This document shows positions 38,643-48,548 of a stretch of 64,000 nt of DNA, in pieces. A model generated the notes under the pieces. It was not told where the DNA came from and ran no database searches. It worked only from the letters and a program-made list of their open reading frames with translations. Within the stretch, counting starts at the first letter, position 1; every line of letters begins with the position of its first letter. The stretch comes from Dyella flagellata. Its GTDB lineage: Bacteria; Pseudomonadota; Gammaproteobacteria; Xanthomonadales; Rhodanobacteraceae. A program made the position numbers and the translations under genes. The stretch spans positions 62,001 through 126,000 of the forward strand of contig NZ_BSOA01000049.1 of assembly GCF_030160275.1 (NCBI RefSeq), read 5' to 3'.

Positions 38643-38983
38643 TCGTCCAGCAGCACCTCGCCCTGCTCCACCCGCACCGGCACCGTCCGCAGGCTTTCGC
38701 CCCGACATGGGCCGCTCACGCACTCCCCCGTATCCACGCCAAAGCAGGCCCCATGCGCTGCGCACACCAGCATGCCTTTGGAAAGCAGGAACTTGCCCGG
38801 TGCCCAATCCAGCCGACGGCCGGCGTGGGGGCAGATGTTCAGCCAGGCACTCACGTGATCACCGCGACGTAGCAGAATCACGCTTTCTTCGCCGTCCGGC
38901 AGCATCACGTCCAGCGCCACGGCCTCGCCATCGGGCATCTCGCGGAGCAGGCAGAGGCGGCGGGGCGGGGTGACTGTTTCCAT
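38639..38983 (-). CDS. Small Rieske [2Fe-2S] protein
   Basis: About 114 residues forming one Rieske domain: Cys51-Pro-His53 in LNICPHAGRRLD and Cys74-x2-His77 in LVCAAHGACFGVDTGECV hold the cluster. It resembles the ferredoxin components of NirD/dioxygenase type. No partner oxygenase or reductase is adjacent, so its electron partner is unknown. Start at 38983 chosen by family fit with AAGG upstream. The stop is the head of a REP unit. Confidence 0.88.
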   Translation of the reverse strand: METVTPPRRLCLLREMPDGEAVALDVMLPDGEESVILLRRGDHVSAWLNICPHAGRRLDWAPGKFLLSKGMLVCAAHGACFGVDTGECVSGPCRGESLRTVPVRVEQGEVLLDE

Positions 38984-39059
38984 GGGCACTTGCCTTATGG
39001 GCCGTATGGCCTCATCGTTACACGCGTAAGTCCTTGATTTTACCATACGGATTTTTAAC

Positions 39060-39335
39060 ATGCGCGTCGTTCTCCCGCTCCTGCACCGCCGCCGCCACCC
39101 GCTCGCCCAGGCCTTGTCCGTGGTGCTGGGCCTGATTGTGGTCGGCGTGCTGATGGTGTTCGGGTTGGTCGTCGCCGGCGTGCTGGCCGTCGGCGGCGCG
39201 TTGTGGCTGGTATGGCGACAGTGGAAGCGCAGCCGCGTTGCGGTGCCAGGCGCGGCCCGGCATGCGCATCAGCCGGAAGTGCTTGAGGGCGAGTACGTGG
39301 TGATCCATAACTCGCGCCCCGTAACCCACCACTGA
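39060..39335 (+). CDS. Small predicted membrane protein
   Basis: 91 residues: a basic N-terminus, then a long hydrophobic stretch (about 18-52, VVLGLIVVGVLMVFGLVVAG) that could form one or two helices, a basic RQWKRSR stop-transfer segment and a polar tail containing EVLEGEYVVI. Family unknown. It is divergent from the Rieske gene over 76 bp, with an AT-rich gap that can hold promoters for both. Confidence 0.6.
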   Translation: MRVVLPLLHRRRHPLAQALSVVLGLIVVGVLMVFGLVVAGVLAVGGALWLVWRQWKRSRVAVPGAARHAHQPEVLEGEYVVIHNSRPVTHH

Positions 39336-39405
39336 GCAAAATCCGGATAGCGCCACTGGGGTGGCGCACCTAAGCTGACGGCAACGTTCCTTTCCGGATA
39401 CTGCC

Positions 39406-40266
39406 ATGCGTAATTCCCTCGCCACCCTTGAAGCTCCGCTGGAACACGTGCGCGCGCTGATCGAGCGTGCGACGGAGGCTCCGACTCTCACGGCGCTGGC
39501 CGATGCCGCCAAGCTCAGCCCCAGCCATCTGCAACGGGCGTTTCGCCGCCGTTACGGCATGAGCCCGGCCGAATACCACCGGGCGCGTCGCTTCGGCCAG
39601 TTCAAAACGGCCCTGCGCAAAGGCTCGGCGGTGACCGATGCGGTGTATGACGCCGGTTTCGGTTCCGGCAGCCGTGTGTACGAACACACCAATCGTCTAC
39701 TCGGCATGACACCGGCCAGCTACCGCGCCGGCGGTGCCGGCGCCCATATTCGCTACACCACCACCAACACGCCGCTGGGACAGTTGCTAGTTGCCGCGAC
39801 GGCCAAGGGCATCTGCGCCGTCACGCTGGGTGCAAGCGAGCAGGAACTGGAGCAGCGGCTGAAGGATGAATTCCCGCAAGCGGTCCGCGAGCGCGTCGAT
39901 AACGGACGTGAGGAATGGCTCGACGCCGTCATCGACCGCATTGCCTGCGAACTGGGCTGGAGCAATCGGGAAGCGCCGGAGATGCCGCCACTCGATGTCG
40001 CCGCCACCGCATTTCAATGGCGCGTGTGGGAGGCGCTCACACGCATTCCCGCCGGCACCACCAAGAGCTATGGCGAACTCGCCGCCGAGCTTGGCAAGCC
40101 GGGTGCGGCGCGCGCCATCGGCCAGGCTTGCGGCAGCAATCGCCTGGCCCTGATCGTGCCCTGCCATCGCATCGTGCGCGAGGATGGTTCGCTGGGCGGC
40201 TGGCGCTGGGGCGTGGAACGCAAGCGTATCCTGTTGGAGCAGGAAGGGCGGCGCCACGCTTCGTAG
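39406..40266 (+). CDS. Ada-like AraC/methylated-DNA cysteine methyltransferase fusion
   Basis: 286 residues. An AraC-type helix-turn-helix region (about 12-108: HLQRAFRRRYGMSPAEYHRA, VTDAVYDAGFGSGSRVYEH) is fused to an O6-methylguanine transferase domain with acceptor Cys253 (VPCHRIVRED). This is Ada without its N-terminal zinc domain, which in E. coli takes a methyl group from phosphotriesters and switches Ada into an activator. Thus repair activity is expected, but the usual activation mechanism is absent. Start has GCC-rich leader and no upstream coding extension. Confidence 0.92.
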   Translation: MRNSLATLEAPLEHVRALIERATEAPTLTALADAAKLSPSHLQRAFRRRYGMSPAEYHRARRFGQFKTALRKGSAVTDAVYDAGFGSGSRVYEHTNRLLGMTPASYRAGGAGAHIRYTTTNTPLGQLLVAATAKGICAVTLGASEQELEQRLKDEFPQAVRERVDNGREEWLDAVIDRIACELGWSNREAPEMPPLDVAATAFQWRVWEALTRIPAGTTKSYGELAAELGKPGAARAIGQACGSNRLALIVPCHRIVREDGSLGGWRWGVERKRILLEQEGRRHAS

Positions 40267-40339
40267 CCTGGCGCGCAAGCCCTAACCTACATGCCCGATA
40301 AGCAGGTATCGTTAGGCCTGCCCCCCCGCCAACACACCG

Positions 40340-41254
40340 ATGAACGATTCCGCTAACCAGACGCTTGCCATGGCAGGCGACGAAAGCCGTGCCGGCAAGT
40401 GGGTGCCGCTGGCGATGTTCGCTTTGTACATCGTCTGGGGTTCCACCTATTTGGGCATCCGTATTGCGCTTGAGAGCTATCCGCCGTTTTTACTGGCCGG
40501 CTTGCGCTTTGCCATCGCAGGCGGCTTGCTGTTCGGCTATCTGCGCCTGCGCGGCGCCACCCTGCCAACCGCACGCCAGTGGCGGAATGCGGCATTCACC
40601 GGTGTACTGCTACTGGGTTTCGGCAACGGCCTGGTGTGCTACGCGGAACAAAGTGTGAGTTCGGGCATTTCGGCCGTAGTGGTCGCGAGCATGCCGTTGT
40701 TCGCGGCGATCTTCGCCGGCCTCTACAAGAATTGGCCGACCCGCCGCGAGACGATTGGACTGCTGATTGGTTTCCTCGGCGTGATCGTCTTGAATCTCGG
40801 CAATGCGCTATCCGGCTCGCATATCGGTGCGGCAGCCTTGCTGGTTGCGGCGATAGCGTGGGCTTTTGGTTCGGTATGGAGCAAACATCAGGACATGCCC
40901 GCGGGCATGATGAATACCGCCGCGCAAATGCTGTGCGGAAGCATCGCCTTGCTCGCCGCAGGATCCCTGGGTGGCGAGAAGCTGCCCGCCCATCCCACCC
41001 TGCATGCCACCTTGGCAGCGGCCTATCTGGTGGTGTTTGGATCGTTCATTGCATTCAGTGCTTACCTCTACGCGCTCAAGCATGCACGCCCGGCGTTCGC
41101 CACCAGCTATGCCTATGTCAATCCGCCGATTGCGGTGCTGTTCGGCGTCTTGCTGCTGGGGGAAAAGGTAGGCCCCTATGACCTGGCGGGCATGGCGGTG
41201 ATCTTGCTCGGCGTGGTGGTCATTACCTTGGCCAAGCAGCGACGGACGCATTAA
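40340..41254 (+). CDS. EamA/DMT family transporter (YedA-like)
   Basis: 304 residues with ten helices and two EamA repeats: YIVWGSTYLGIRIALESYPPF at the start and SYAYVNPPIAVLFGVLLLGE in the second. The sequence is closest to the YedA/RhtA branch of metabolite exporters. Substrate unknown. It stands alone, with 73 bp before and 74 bp after. Confidence 0.88.
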   Translation: MNDSANQTLAMAGDESRAGKWVPLAMFALYIVWGSTYLGIRIALESYPPFLLAGLRFAIAGGLLFGYLRLRGATLPTARQWRNAAFTGVLLLGFGNGLVCYAEQSVSSGISAVVVASMPLFAAIFAGLYKNWPTRRETIGLLIGFLGVIVLNLGNALSGSHIGAAALLVAAIAWAFGSVWSKHQDMPAGMMNTAAQMLCGSIALLAAGSLGGEKLPAHPTLHATLAAAYLVVFGSFIAFSAYLYALKHARPAFATSYAYVNPPIAVLFGVLLLGEKVGPYDLAGMAVILLGVVVITLAKQRRTH

Positions 41255-41328
41255 GAGACGCACAGCCTCTTGCCGCTACGCCAACGGCCGCATCACCATG
41301 GCGTCATCGCTAAGGGAGGCATGCACGT

Positions 41329-42741
41329 ATGGGCAAGGCAACCGATGGCTGGATGGCCCAGGCCGCCTTGCGCAGCGCCGCCTGGGCGGAACGCTGGTTT
41401 CCCGATGCGTGGGTCTTCGCGGCACTGGGAGTAACTGTCGTTGCCATCGCGGTACTGAGCTTCGGTGCCACGCCAACCGCAGCGTTCAACTCATTCGGCG
41501 ACGGTTTCTGGAGCCTGATTCCCTTCACCATGCAGATGGCCTTCGTGGTGATCGGTGGCTATGTGGTTGCCAGCGCTCCGGTCGTGGCGCGGTTCATTGA
41601 TTTGCTGGCGCGCGTGCCGCGCACAGGCCGCAGCGCGATCTGCCTGGTGGGATTGATCAGCATGCTTGCCTCGCTGCTGTCATGGGGCTTTTCGCTGGTA
41701 TTCGGCGGCCTGCTGGTGCGGGCGCTGGCACGACGCGAAGAGCTGCGCATGGACTATCGCGCAGCGGGTGCGGCGGCTTACCTGGGCCTCGGCGCGGTAT
41801 GGGCGATGGGCCTTTCTTCCTCTGCAGCGCAATTGCAGGCCAATCCCAAAAGCATGCCGCCGGCACTGCTCAACATCACCGGCGTGCTGCCTTTCAGCCA
41901 GACGATTTTCCTGTGGCAGTCGGTCATTCTCACCGTCGCGCTCATTGCGGTGTCACTGGTGATCTGCTGGTTGACAGCACCTTCCAACGCGCAGGCGCGC
42001 ACCGTGCAGGACTTCGGTGGTGTAGACATGTCCACGCCTGCCCTGCCAGCGCGCAGCCGCCCTGGCGAATGGCTGGAATACAGCCCGCTGCTGTCCATCC
42101 TGATCGGCGTACTCGGCCTGGGCTGGCTCGGTCATGAATTCACCAGCAAACCGGCCGTCAGCGCGATCGCCAACCTCAATACCTACAACCTCCTGTTTCT
42201 CACTGTCGGCCTGTTGCTGCACTGGCGCCCACGCAGTTTTCTCAACGCGGTGACGCGCGCCGTGCCTAGCACTGCCGGTGTGCTGATCCAGTTTCCGCTG
42301 TATGGCGGCATCGCCGCACTGCTGACGCATGCGGCAGGCGCAGACGGGCAAACGCTCGCCCATCGCTTATCCGGGCTGTTCGTGCACATCGCTACCACCC
42401 ACAGCTTCCCGCTGGTCATGGGCGCGTACTCCGCCGTGCTCGGCTTCTTCGTACCCTCAGGCGGTGGCAAGTGGCTGATCGAAGCACCCTACGTGATGCA
42501 AGCTGCCAATGATCTGCATGTGCACCTGGGCTGGGCGGTGCAGGTCTACAACGCGGCCGAAGCGCTACCGAACCTGATCAATCCGTTCTGGATGCTGCCG
42601 CTGCTTGGCGTGCTCGGCCTGAAGGCTCGCGATGTCATCGGCTTCACCTTCATCCAGTTGGCAGTGCATGTCCCGCTGGTGCTGGGCTTGCTGTGGCTGC
42701 TTGGGTTTAGCTTGCCTTACGTGCCGCCGGTCCAGCCCTAG
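41329..42741 (+). CDS. atoE: Short-chain fatty acid transporter AtoE family
   Basis: 470 residues with about ten helices. WFPDAWVFAALGVTVVA, LLSWGFSLVFGGLLVRALARR and FFVPSGGGKWLIEAPYVMQAA are characteristic of AtoE/SCFA transporters. It imports acetoacetate, butyrate or related short fatty acids. No atoDAB genes are adjacent, so the symbol reflects family only. phaZ in the same window suggests the strain metabolises such acids, but the link is only inferred. Confidence 0.88.
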   Translation: MGKATDGWMAQAALRSAAWAERWFPDAWVFAALGVTVVAIAVLSFGATPTAAFNSFGDGFWSLIPFTMQMAFVVIGGYVVASAPVVARFIDLLARVPRTGRSAICLVGLISMLASLLSWGFSLVFGGLLVRALARREELRMDYRAAGAAAYLGLGAVWAMGLSSSAAQLQANPKSMPPALLNITGVLPFSQTIFLWQSVILTVALIAVSLVICWLTAPSNAQARTVQDFGGVDMSTPALPARSRPGEWLEYSPLLSILIGVLGLGWLGHEFTSKPAVSAIANLNTYNLLFLTVGLLLHWRPRSFLNAVTRAVPSTAGVLIQFPLYGGIAALLTHAAGADGQTLAHRLSGLFVHIATTHSFPLVMGAYSAVLGFFVPSGGGKWLIEAPYVMQAANDLHVHLGWAVQVYNAAEALPNLINPFWMLPLLGVLGLKARDVIGFTFIQLAVHVPLVLGLLWLLGFSLPYVPPVQP

Positions 42742-42750
42742 GCGCAGGCG

Positions 42751-42820
42751 CGCTGGGATGACAATCCCAGCATTGCCATGCACGCAGCGTCGCGATGCTG
42801 GGATTGTCATCCCAGCCTAC
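42751..42820. repeat. REP/REPIN-like palindromic repeat, copy 6
   Basis: Left unit GCTGGGATGACAATCCCAGC (about 42752), spacer with CATTGCCATG, right unit GCTGGGATTGTCATCCCAGC and CTAC. It fills the gap between convergent atoE and the lysR gene. The lysR end (…GCTGGGATT then TAA, on its strand) also copies part of the core. Confidence 0.8.
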
Positions 42821-42835
42821 ACGCTTAGCGTGCCT

Positions 42836-43714
42836 TTAAATCCCAGCTGCGCTCGCCCTCAATGCAGCAGCAAGGATACGCACTGCACCGCGCATTCTCG
42901 GTTCGCTGACACGGTGGTGCAGCATCACTTCAGTCAGCGGCAGACGCGGCAGGTTCAAGCGCTCGCCCACGTCGACCAGGGTGGGCGGACACACCCGATG
43001 CGGCAATGGCGCCACCGCCAGTCCGGCCGCAGCTGCCGCCACGACTGCCGGCAAGCCGCCGCCAACGAATACTTCGGTCCATGCCACACCCGCATCGTCC
43101 AGGGTTTTCAACGCCCGCGCGCGAATCGTGCAAGGCGCGGCCAGCGAAGCGATGCGCAGCGGCTCGTTGGGCGCCCACTCGAAGCCAGGTAACGAGTACC
43201 AGGCATACGGTTCCACGAAGAGACGTTCACCGTCGCCACGCGGGCCATCCCGGCACACGATCGCCACATCCACGTCGCCGCGGTCATACGCCGCCAGCAA
43301 ACCATGCGATGCCCCCACGCGCACTTCCATGCACAGCGAGCGATCGTAGGCGCCCAGCTTGGCGAGCAGGGCCGGCAGATCCGTGCCGGCGGCCTGATCG
43401 CTGATGCCGATGCGCAGGTTGAGCCTGGCCTCGACCCGTCGATGCAGCGCTCGTTCGTGCGCATCCAGCAGTTCGCGTGCGGCACTGAGAAAAGCCTCCC
43501 CCTCGGACAGCAGGCTTACGCGCCGCGGTGTGCGTTCCAGCAAGCGATGCCCGAGACGGTCCTCCAGGCGCTTCAGCTTCAGGCTGATGGCGGACTGGGT
43601 CGTACCGATCGCCTCGGCGGCACGGGTAAAGCTGTTGAGGTCGGCCACCAGCACAAAAGCCTGGACGGCATCCAGATCCAGCGGGCGGCGCAGGTAAGCA
43701 TTTTCATTTGTCAT
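42836..43714 (-). CDS. LysR-family transcriptional regulator
   Basis: About 292 residues: winged helix at the N-terminus (LDAVQAFVLVADLNSFTRAAEAIGTTQSAISLKLKRLEDRLG in part) and a ligand-binding LysR substrate domain. It diverges from the MFS gene at 43800 with an 85-bp gap, the classical layout for a LysR regulator and the transporter it controls. The last codons read AAGI and share the REP core sequence, which hints that a repeat replaced the original end. Confidence 0.9.
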   Translation of the reverse strand: MTNENAYLRRPLDLDAVQAFVLVADLNSFTRAAEAIGTTQSAISLKLKRLEDRLGHRLLERTPRRVSLLSEGEAFLSAARELLDAHERALHRRVEARLNLRIGISDQAAGTDLPALLAKLGAYDRSLCMEVRVGASHGLLAAYDRGDVDVAIVCRDGPRGDGERLFVEPYAWYSLPGFEWAPNEPLRIASLAAPCTIRARALKTLDDAGVAWTEVFVGGGLPAVVAAAAAGLAVAPLPHRVCPPTLVDVGERLNLPRLPLTEVMLHHRVSEPRMRGAVRILAAALRASAAGI

Positions 43715-43799
43715 GATTAAATCGTACAACCATGAGTTTCTCTTATCTTAGGACCGAACTAGCATGGGCGCCAAGCTGGTTTTGCCATGGGAGTTGGGC

Positions 43800-45239
43800 A
43801 TGAATACCGAAAACGCCGCAGGCGATCCGCGGCGCTGGTTGGCTTTGCCCGTTTTGCTGACGGGCGCGTTTTTGCCGCCGCTGGATTTCTTCATCGTGAA
43901 CGTTGCGCTGCCCTCGATCCGTGCCGCCTTGCATTCGAGCGCGGCGCAGTTGCAGTTCGTGATTTCGGCTTATGCGGCCACCTACGCCGTGTTCCTGATC
44001 ACCGGCGGCCGGCTGGGGGATCTCTACGGACGGCGGCGCATGTTCCTGCTCGGCATTGGCGGGTTCACTCTGGCCTCGTTGTTATGCGGCTTGGCATGGT
44101 CGTCTGCGGCGTTGCTGGCCGGGCGCATGTTGCAAGGCATGGCAGCTGCTGCCCTGGCGCCGCAAGTGTTGGCATCGATCCGCGTGATGTTTCCGCACTC
44201 CGAACAGCCTCGTGCACTGGGACTTTATTCGGCCACGTTCGGAATCGCCGCAACGCTGGGCGCCTTGCTGGGCGGCTCGCTGGTGTCGAGCCATCTGTGG
44301 GGCATGGGCTGGCAGCTAATCTTCCTGGTGAATTTGCCGGTGGGCGGTGCGGCCCTGGTCGCAGGTTTCGTGCTGTTGCGCGAATCACGCGCAGAGCATG
44401 CACATCGCCTGGACCTGGGTGGTGTTGTGTTGTTGTCGGTCGCCTTGGCTTTGCTGGTGTATCCGCTAGTGGAAGGTCGCGAGCAAGGCTGGCCGGCGTG
44501 GACCTACGCCATGCTGGCGGGTTCGCTGGCCATGTTCATCGTATTCGTGCGCTTCGAAGCGCGTATGGCGAGGAACGGCGGATCACCACTGATCGATGTG
44601 CGGCTGTTCGGCGAAGGCGATTTTTCGCTAGGAATGCTGGCTGCCCTGGGGATTTATCTCACCTCATCCTTTTTCCTCACCTATGCGGTGTATCTGCAAA
44701 GCGGCCTGCAGCACAGCGCTTTGCAAGCCGGATTGGCAACCGTTCCGTTCACCATTGGCTATTTCTGCGGCTCGATGCTGGCTTCGCGTTTAATCGATAC
44801 GCTGGGCCGCCGCGCGTTGCCCTTGGCGTGCGCTTGCCAGGCGTTCGGCTTTGGCATTCTGATCACTACGGTATTGCACGTGCTGCCGCAGGCAGCGCTC
44901 GTATCAGGCCTTGCCGTGGCAGGCTTTGGTTTTGGCGTCGCCATGCCGGCGTTGATCAGAGCGGTGATCAGCGGCGTGGAGACCAGGCATGCAGGACTAG
45001 CTTCGGGCATGGTCATCACCGCCTTGCAGATCAGCGCCGCGCTGGGCGTGGCGATCATCGGCGGGGTGTTCTACACCGTGCTGCATGGACAGACCGGAGC
45101 AAAAGCCTATGACCACGCCTTTGCAACGGGCCTGAGCTGCAACATGGCCGCATTGATGGTGGTGGCCTTGCTGTCGTTGGGCATAGGCCGCATCAAGCGT
45201 AGCAGCGCAAACACGGTCGCCGTGGCAGCGATCGATTGA
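43800..45239 (+). CDS. MFS transporter, DHA2 (14-helix) family
   Basis: About 479 residues with 14 predicted helices. LDFFIVNVALPSIRAAL is the DHA2 motif of helix 1 and GGRLGDLYGRRRMFLLG is motif A. Multidrug or toxic-compound export is likely. The ATG at 43800 has GGGAG six bases upstream; an ATG at 43764 is in frame but weaker. It diverges from the lysR gene, which probably regulates it. The stop overlaps a hairpin shared with the convergent exporter operon. Confidence 0.9.
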   Translation: MNTENAAGDPRRWLALPVLLTGAFLPPLDFFIVNVALPSIRAALHSSAAQLQFVISAYAATYAVFLITGGRLGDLYGRRRMFLLGIGGFTLASLLCGLAWSSAALLAGRMLQGMAAAALAPQVLASIRVMFPHSEQPRALGLYSATFGIAATLGALLGGSLVSSHLWGMGWQLIFLVNLPVGGAALVAGFVLLRESRAEHAHRLDLGGVVLLSVALALLVYPLVEGREQGWPAWTYAMLAGSLAMFIVFVRFEARMARNGGSPLIDVRLFGEGDFSLGMLAALGIYLTSSFFLTYAVYLQSGLQHSALQAGLATVPFTIGYFCGSMLASRLIDTLGRRALPLACACQAFGFGILITTVLHVLPQAALVSGLAVAGFGFGVAMPALIRAVISGVETRHAGLASGMVITALQISAALGVAIIGGVFYTVLHGQTGAKAYDHAFATGLSCNMAALMVVALLSLGIGRIKRSSANTVAVAAID

Positions 45240-45270
45240 CGCAGGCTGGGCTTTGCAGTCCAGCCTGCGT
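45239..45270. terminator. Hairpin between convergent MFS and ABC permease genes
   Basis: ACGCAGGCTGGGCT (45239-45252) pairs with AGTCCAGCCTGCGT (45257-45270), one mismatch, four-base loop. It looks like a divergent member of the REP family (GGCTGG...CCAGCC). There is no U-tract on either strand. Confidence 0.5.
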
Positions 45271-45280
45271 CACTACGGGC

Positions 45281-46597
45281 TCACAACTCGCGCAAGGCGG
45301 TGGTTACAGGCAGGCGTGCCGCGCGCAAGGCCGGAAACAAACCGCCGACGAAGCCGATCGCCAGCGCCCACTGCAAGCCCTCCCACAGCAGTAGCGGCGT
45401 CACCTTGAAGGTAAACGCAAGCTGCCCGGTGGTGCCGCTGGCCAGGGTGGACGCAGTAAAGCCGTTGAAGATCAGCCAAGCCAACAGACCGCCGATCAAG
45501 CCGCCGATCAGGGCCAACAGCATGGTTTCCAGCATCACTGCCACCACCACCGGTACTCCACGAAAGCCGATCGCGCGCAAGGTGGCGATTTCGCGTGCAC
45601 GCACAGCGACGGCGGCGAACATGGTGTTGAGCGCACCGAAGATCGCACCAATCGCCATGATCGAACCCACGGTAATGCCCATGACCCGCATCACCTTGGC
45701 CATGCCCTCGGATTGCTTGCTGAAATAATTGAGCGTGGTGTCCACGTCCACTTGCAGACGCGGATCCCCGGCCAGTGCCGCCTTGAAGGTATCCAGCGCC
45801 TTGGCATCGGTAAGCTTCACAAACACCGATGTACGGCTGCTGCCACGACGGTAGGTATCGGCGACAACATTCTCGTCGCCCCAGATCTCCGAATCGTAAG
45901 CATCACCGGAAGCGAACACGCCGACGACAGTCCATGTTTGCGCTCCGAGCTTCACCTCATGCCCTGGTTGCAAGCCCACAAATTGCCGCTGCGCACCCTG
46001 CCCTACCACCAACTCGCGCATACCGGGCCGGAAGCTGCGACCGGCGATGATCTTGGCGTTCGGGCGCAACGTCCAAGCCTGCTCGCCTACCCCGCGCACC
46101 TGCACGCTGCCCTCATCATCCGGAGCACCGCCTTTGACCGGCAGATTGGCCGCCACCACGATTTCCTCCGACGCGACGGGTTTACCCTGTTTGTCGCGGG
46201 CAATGCCTGCCGCTTGATCGATGACCACGATGCTGTCGCGGTTCAGCACGGAACTGACCTCACTGGCCGAGCCGCCACGCATCACGATGGCCGTGTCGTC
46301 ACTACCGGTCTTGCTCAGCGTTTCGCTATAGCCTTCGCCCATCGCAAGCAGCGCCACCAGTACACCGACCACGCCGGCAATGCCGATCACCACCACCGAT
46401 GACGAACCCAGGCGTTGCCTGAGCGTGCTGATACCCACGCCGGTCACCGATCCCGCCTGCCGGCCGCGCCGGGTCAGCGCCATCCACCCCGCGAACAAGA
46501 CGACCAAGGCAAGCACTGCATACCAGGGCAAGTGCACCCACACGTACAACACCGCGATCAAGAGCAACAACACGCCAAGATTGAATAGGAACTTCAT
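45281..46597 (-). CDS. ABC transporter permease, MacB/FtsX type (second permease)
   Basis: About 438 residues. Two N-terminal helices, then a MacB-type periplasmic domain and an FtsX domain with the last three helices: REIATLRAIGFRGVPVVVAV and LIGGLIGGLLAWLIFNG. AGCGAAGAAC precedes the start. It is the last gene of a four-gene operon with adaptor, ATPase and a second permease of similar type. The two permeases probably form a heterodimer. Confidence 0.88.
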   Translation of the reverse strand: MKFLFNLGVLLLLIAVLYVWVHLPWYAVLALVVLFAGWMALTRRGRQAGSVTGVGISTLRQRLGSSSVVVIGIAGVVGVLVALLAMGEGYSETLSKTGSDDTAIVMRGGSASEVSSVLNRDSIVVIDQAAGIARDKQGKPVASEEIVVAANLPVKGGAPDDEGSVQVRGVGEQAWTLRPNAKIIAGRSFRPGMRELVVGQGAQRQFVGLQPGHEVKLGAQTWTVVGVFASGDAYDSEIWGDENVVADTYRRGSSRTSVFVKLTDAKALDTFKAALAGDPRLQVDVDTTLNYFSKQSEGMAKVMRVMGITVGSIMAIGAIFGALNTMFAAVAVRAREIATLRAIGFRGVPVVVAVMLETMLLALIGGLIGGLLAWLIFNGFTASTLASGTTGQLAFTFKVTPLLLWEGLQWALAIGFVGGLFPALRAARLPVTTALREL

Positions 46598-46611
46598 GTT
46601 CTTCGCTCCTG

Positions 46612-47781
46612 TCAGCGGCCAGCCAACGCATCGACAATGTTCAGGCGCATCGCCCGCCACGCGGGAATCGCCCCCACCACCAGGCCGATGGCCACCATCA
46701 GCCCGACGCCTAGCCCCCAACTGTCCGCTCCGACGGTCGGCAAGTTGAGCATGCCGCCACTGCCGGCGCTGACGCCTGGAATCAACATCGCAGCCAGCCC
46801 AATGCCGATCACACCGCCAAGCACCACCAGCAGCACGGATTCGGCCAGCACCATGGCCAGCACGCCTTGATCGGAAAAGCCCAGGGTTTTGAGTACCGCC
46901 AACTCCGAGGTGCGTTCACGCACGGCCTGCATCATGGTGTTGCCGGTCAACAGCAGCAGCGTGAAGAACACCGCGCCCATGATCGAACCCACGATCAGGC
47001 CGATATCGGCCAGCTGCTTCATCCACGATGCCGTAGCAGCCGCTTCGGTCTGGGTGCGTGTTTCATGATCCGAATTGGCCGACAACGCATCGATGGCCCT
47101 GGCCACCTGGTCAGCCTGGTGCACGTCGTTGACGCGCACGACATACCAACCTACCTGACCGTTGTTGTAGCCCTTCATCACTGCATCGTCGAAATACTTC
47201 CAATGCATCAGGATGATCTGGCCATAGAAGGCCACGCTCTGGTCGGTGGGATGGAGCACGCCGACGATGTCGAAAGTCCAGTTTTTGCTGCCGTTCTGCT
47301 GCGGAAAGATATTCGATTGCAGCGGAATCTGTTGCCCCACCTTCCAGTGGTATTTCTCCAGCAGCTTTTCGCCCACCAGTATTCCGGTGCGGGTGTTCGT
47401 GAACGCCTTGCGCGCATCGCCGCTAACCTGCACTTCCGGATATTGGTCGATGTAGTTGTCGCTCACCGCGAACGTGAACACTTGGTTGTGCGGGTCCTGA
47501 TACGCGCCACCGAACCAGTTCGAATACGCCACCGACTTTACGCCAGGCACGGTGGCGATCTTCTCGCCCAGGCCTTGCGGCAAGGGCTGGATGAACGACA
47601 GCTTGGAGCCGGTCTGCAAACGTTGCGCACCATTGGCGCTCTTGCCGGCCTGGTCGAACGAGATGCGCACGGCATCCAACATGCCGAACAACAGGAAGGC
47701 AGCAGTGATCGACACCAGTGTCAGGATGGTGCGGGTCTTGCGCCGGAACAGCGCCGCCCAGATCAGATGAAAGTATTTCAT
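46612..47781 (-). CDS. ABC transporter permease, MacB/FtsX type (first permease)
   Basis: About 389 residues: a first helix RTILTLVSITAAFLLFGMLD, a periplasmic MacB-like domain, and an FtsX domain starting SELAVLKTLGFSDQGVL followed by three helices. Start at 47781 (ATG) is preceded by AGGAACTGGTG; a GTG one codon earlier is in frame. It lies 11 bp after the ATPase gene. Confidence 0.88.
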   Translation of the reverse strand: MKYFHLIWAALFRRKTRTILTLVSITAAFLLFGMLDAVRISFDQAGKSANGAQRLQTGSKLSFIQPLPQGLGEKIATVPGVKSVAYSNWFGGAYQDPHNQVFTFAVSDNYIDQYPEVQVSGDARKAFTNTRTGILVGEKLLEKYHWKVGQQIPLQSNIFPQQNGSKNWTFDIVGVLHPTDQSVAFYGQIILMHWKYFDDAVMKGYNNGQVGWYVVRVNDVHQADQVARAIDALSANSDHETRTQTEAAATASWMKQLADIGLIVGSIMGAVFFTLLLLTGNTMMQAVRERTSELAVLKTLGFSDQGVLAMVLAESVLLVVLGGVIGIGLAAMLIPGVSAGSGGMLNLPTVGADSWGLGVGLMVAIGLVVGAIPAWRAMRLNIVDALAGR

Positions 47782-47791
47782 CACCAGTTCC

Positions 47792-48478
<687 letters not shown>

Positions 48479-48548
48479 TGCTACATCCTCCGGAGTGGAA
48501 CTGTTTTGGTCGCGCATAAGGGGAGCGCTCCGCTGGTCCTGTAACTGG

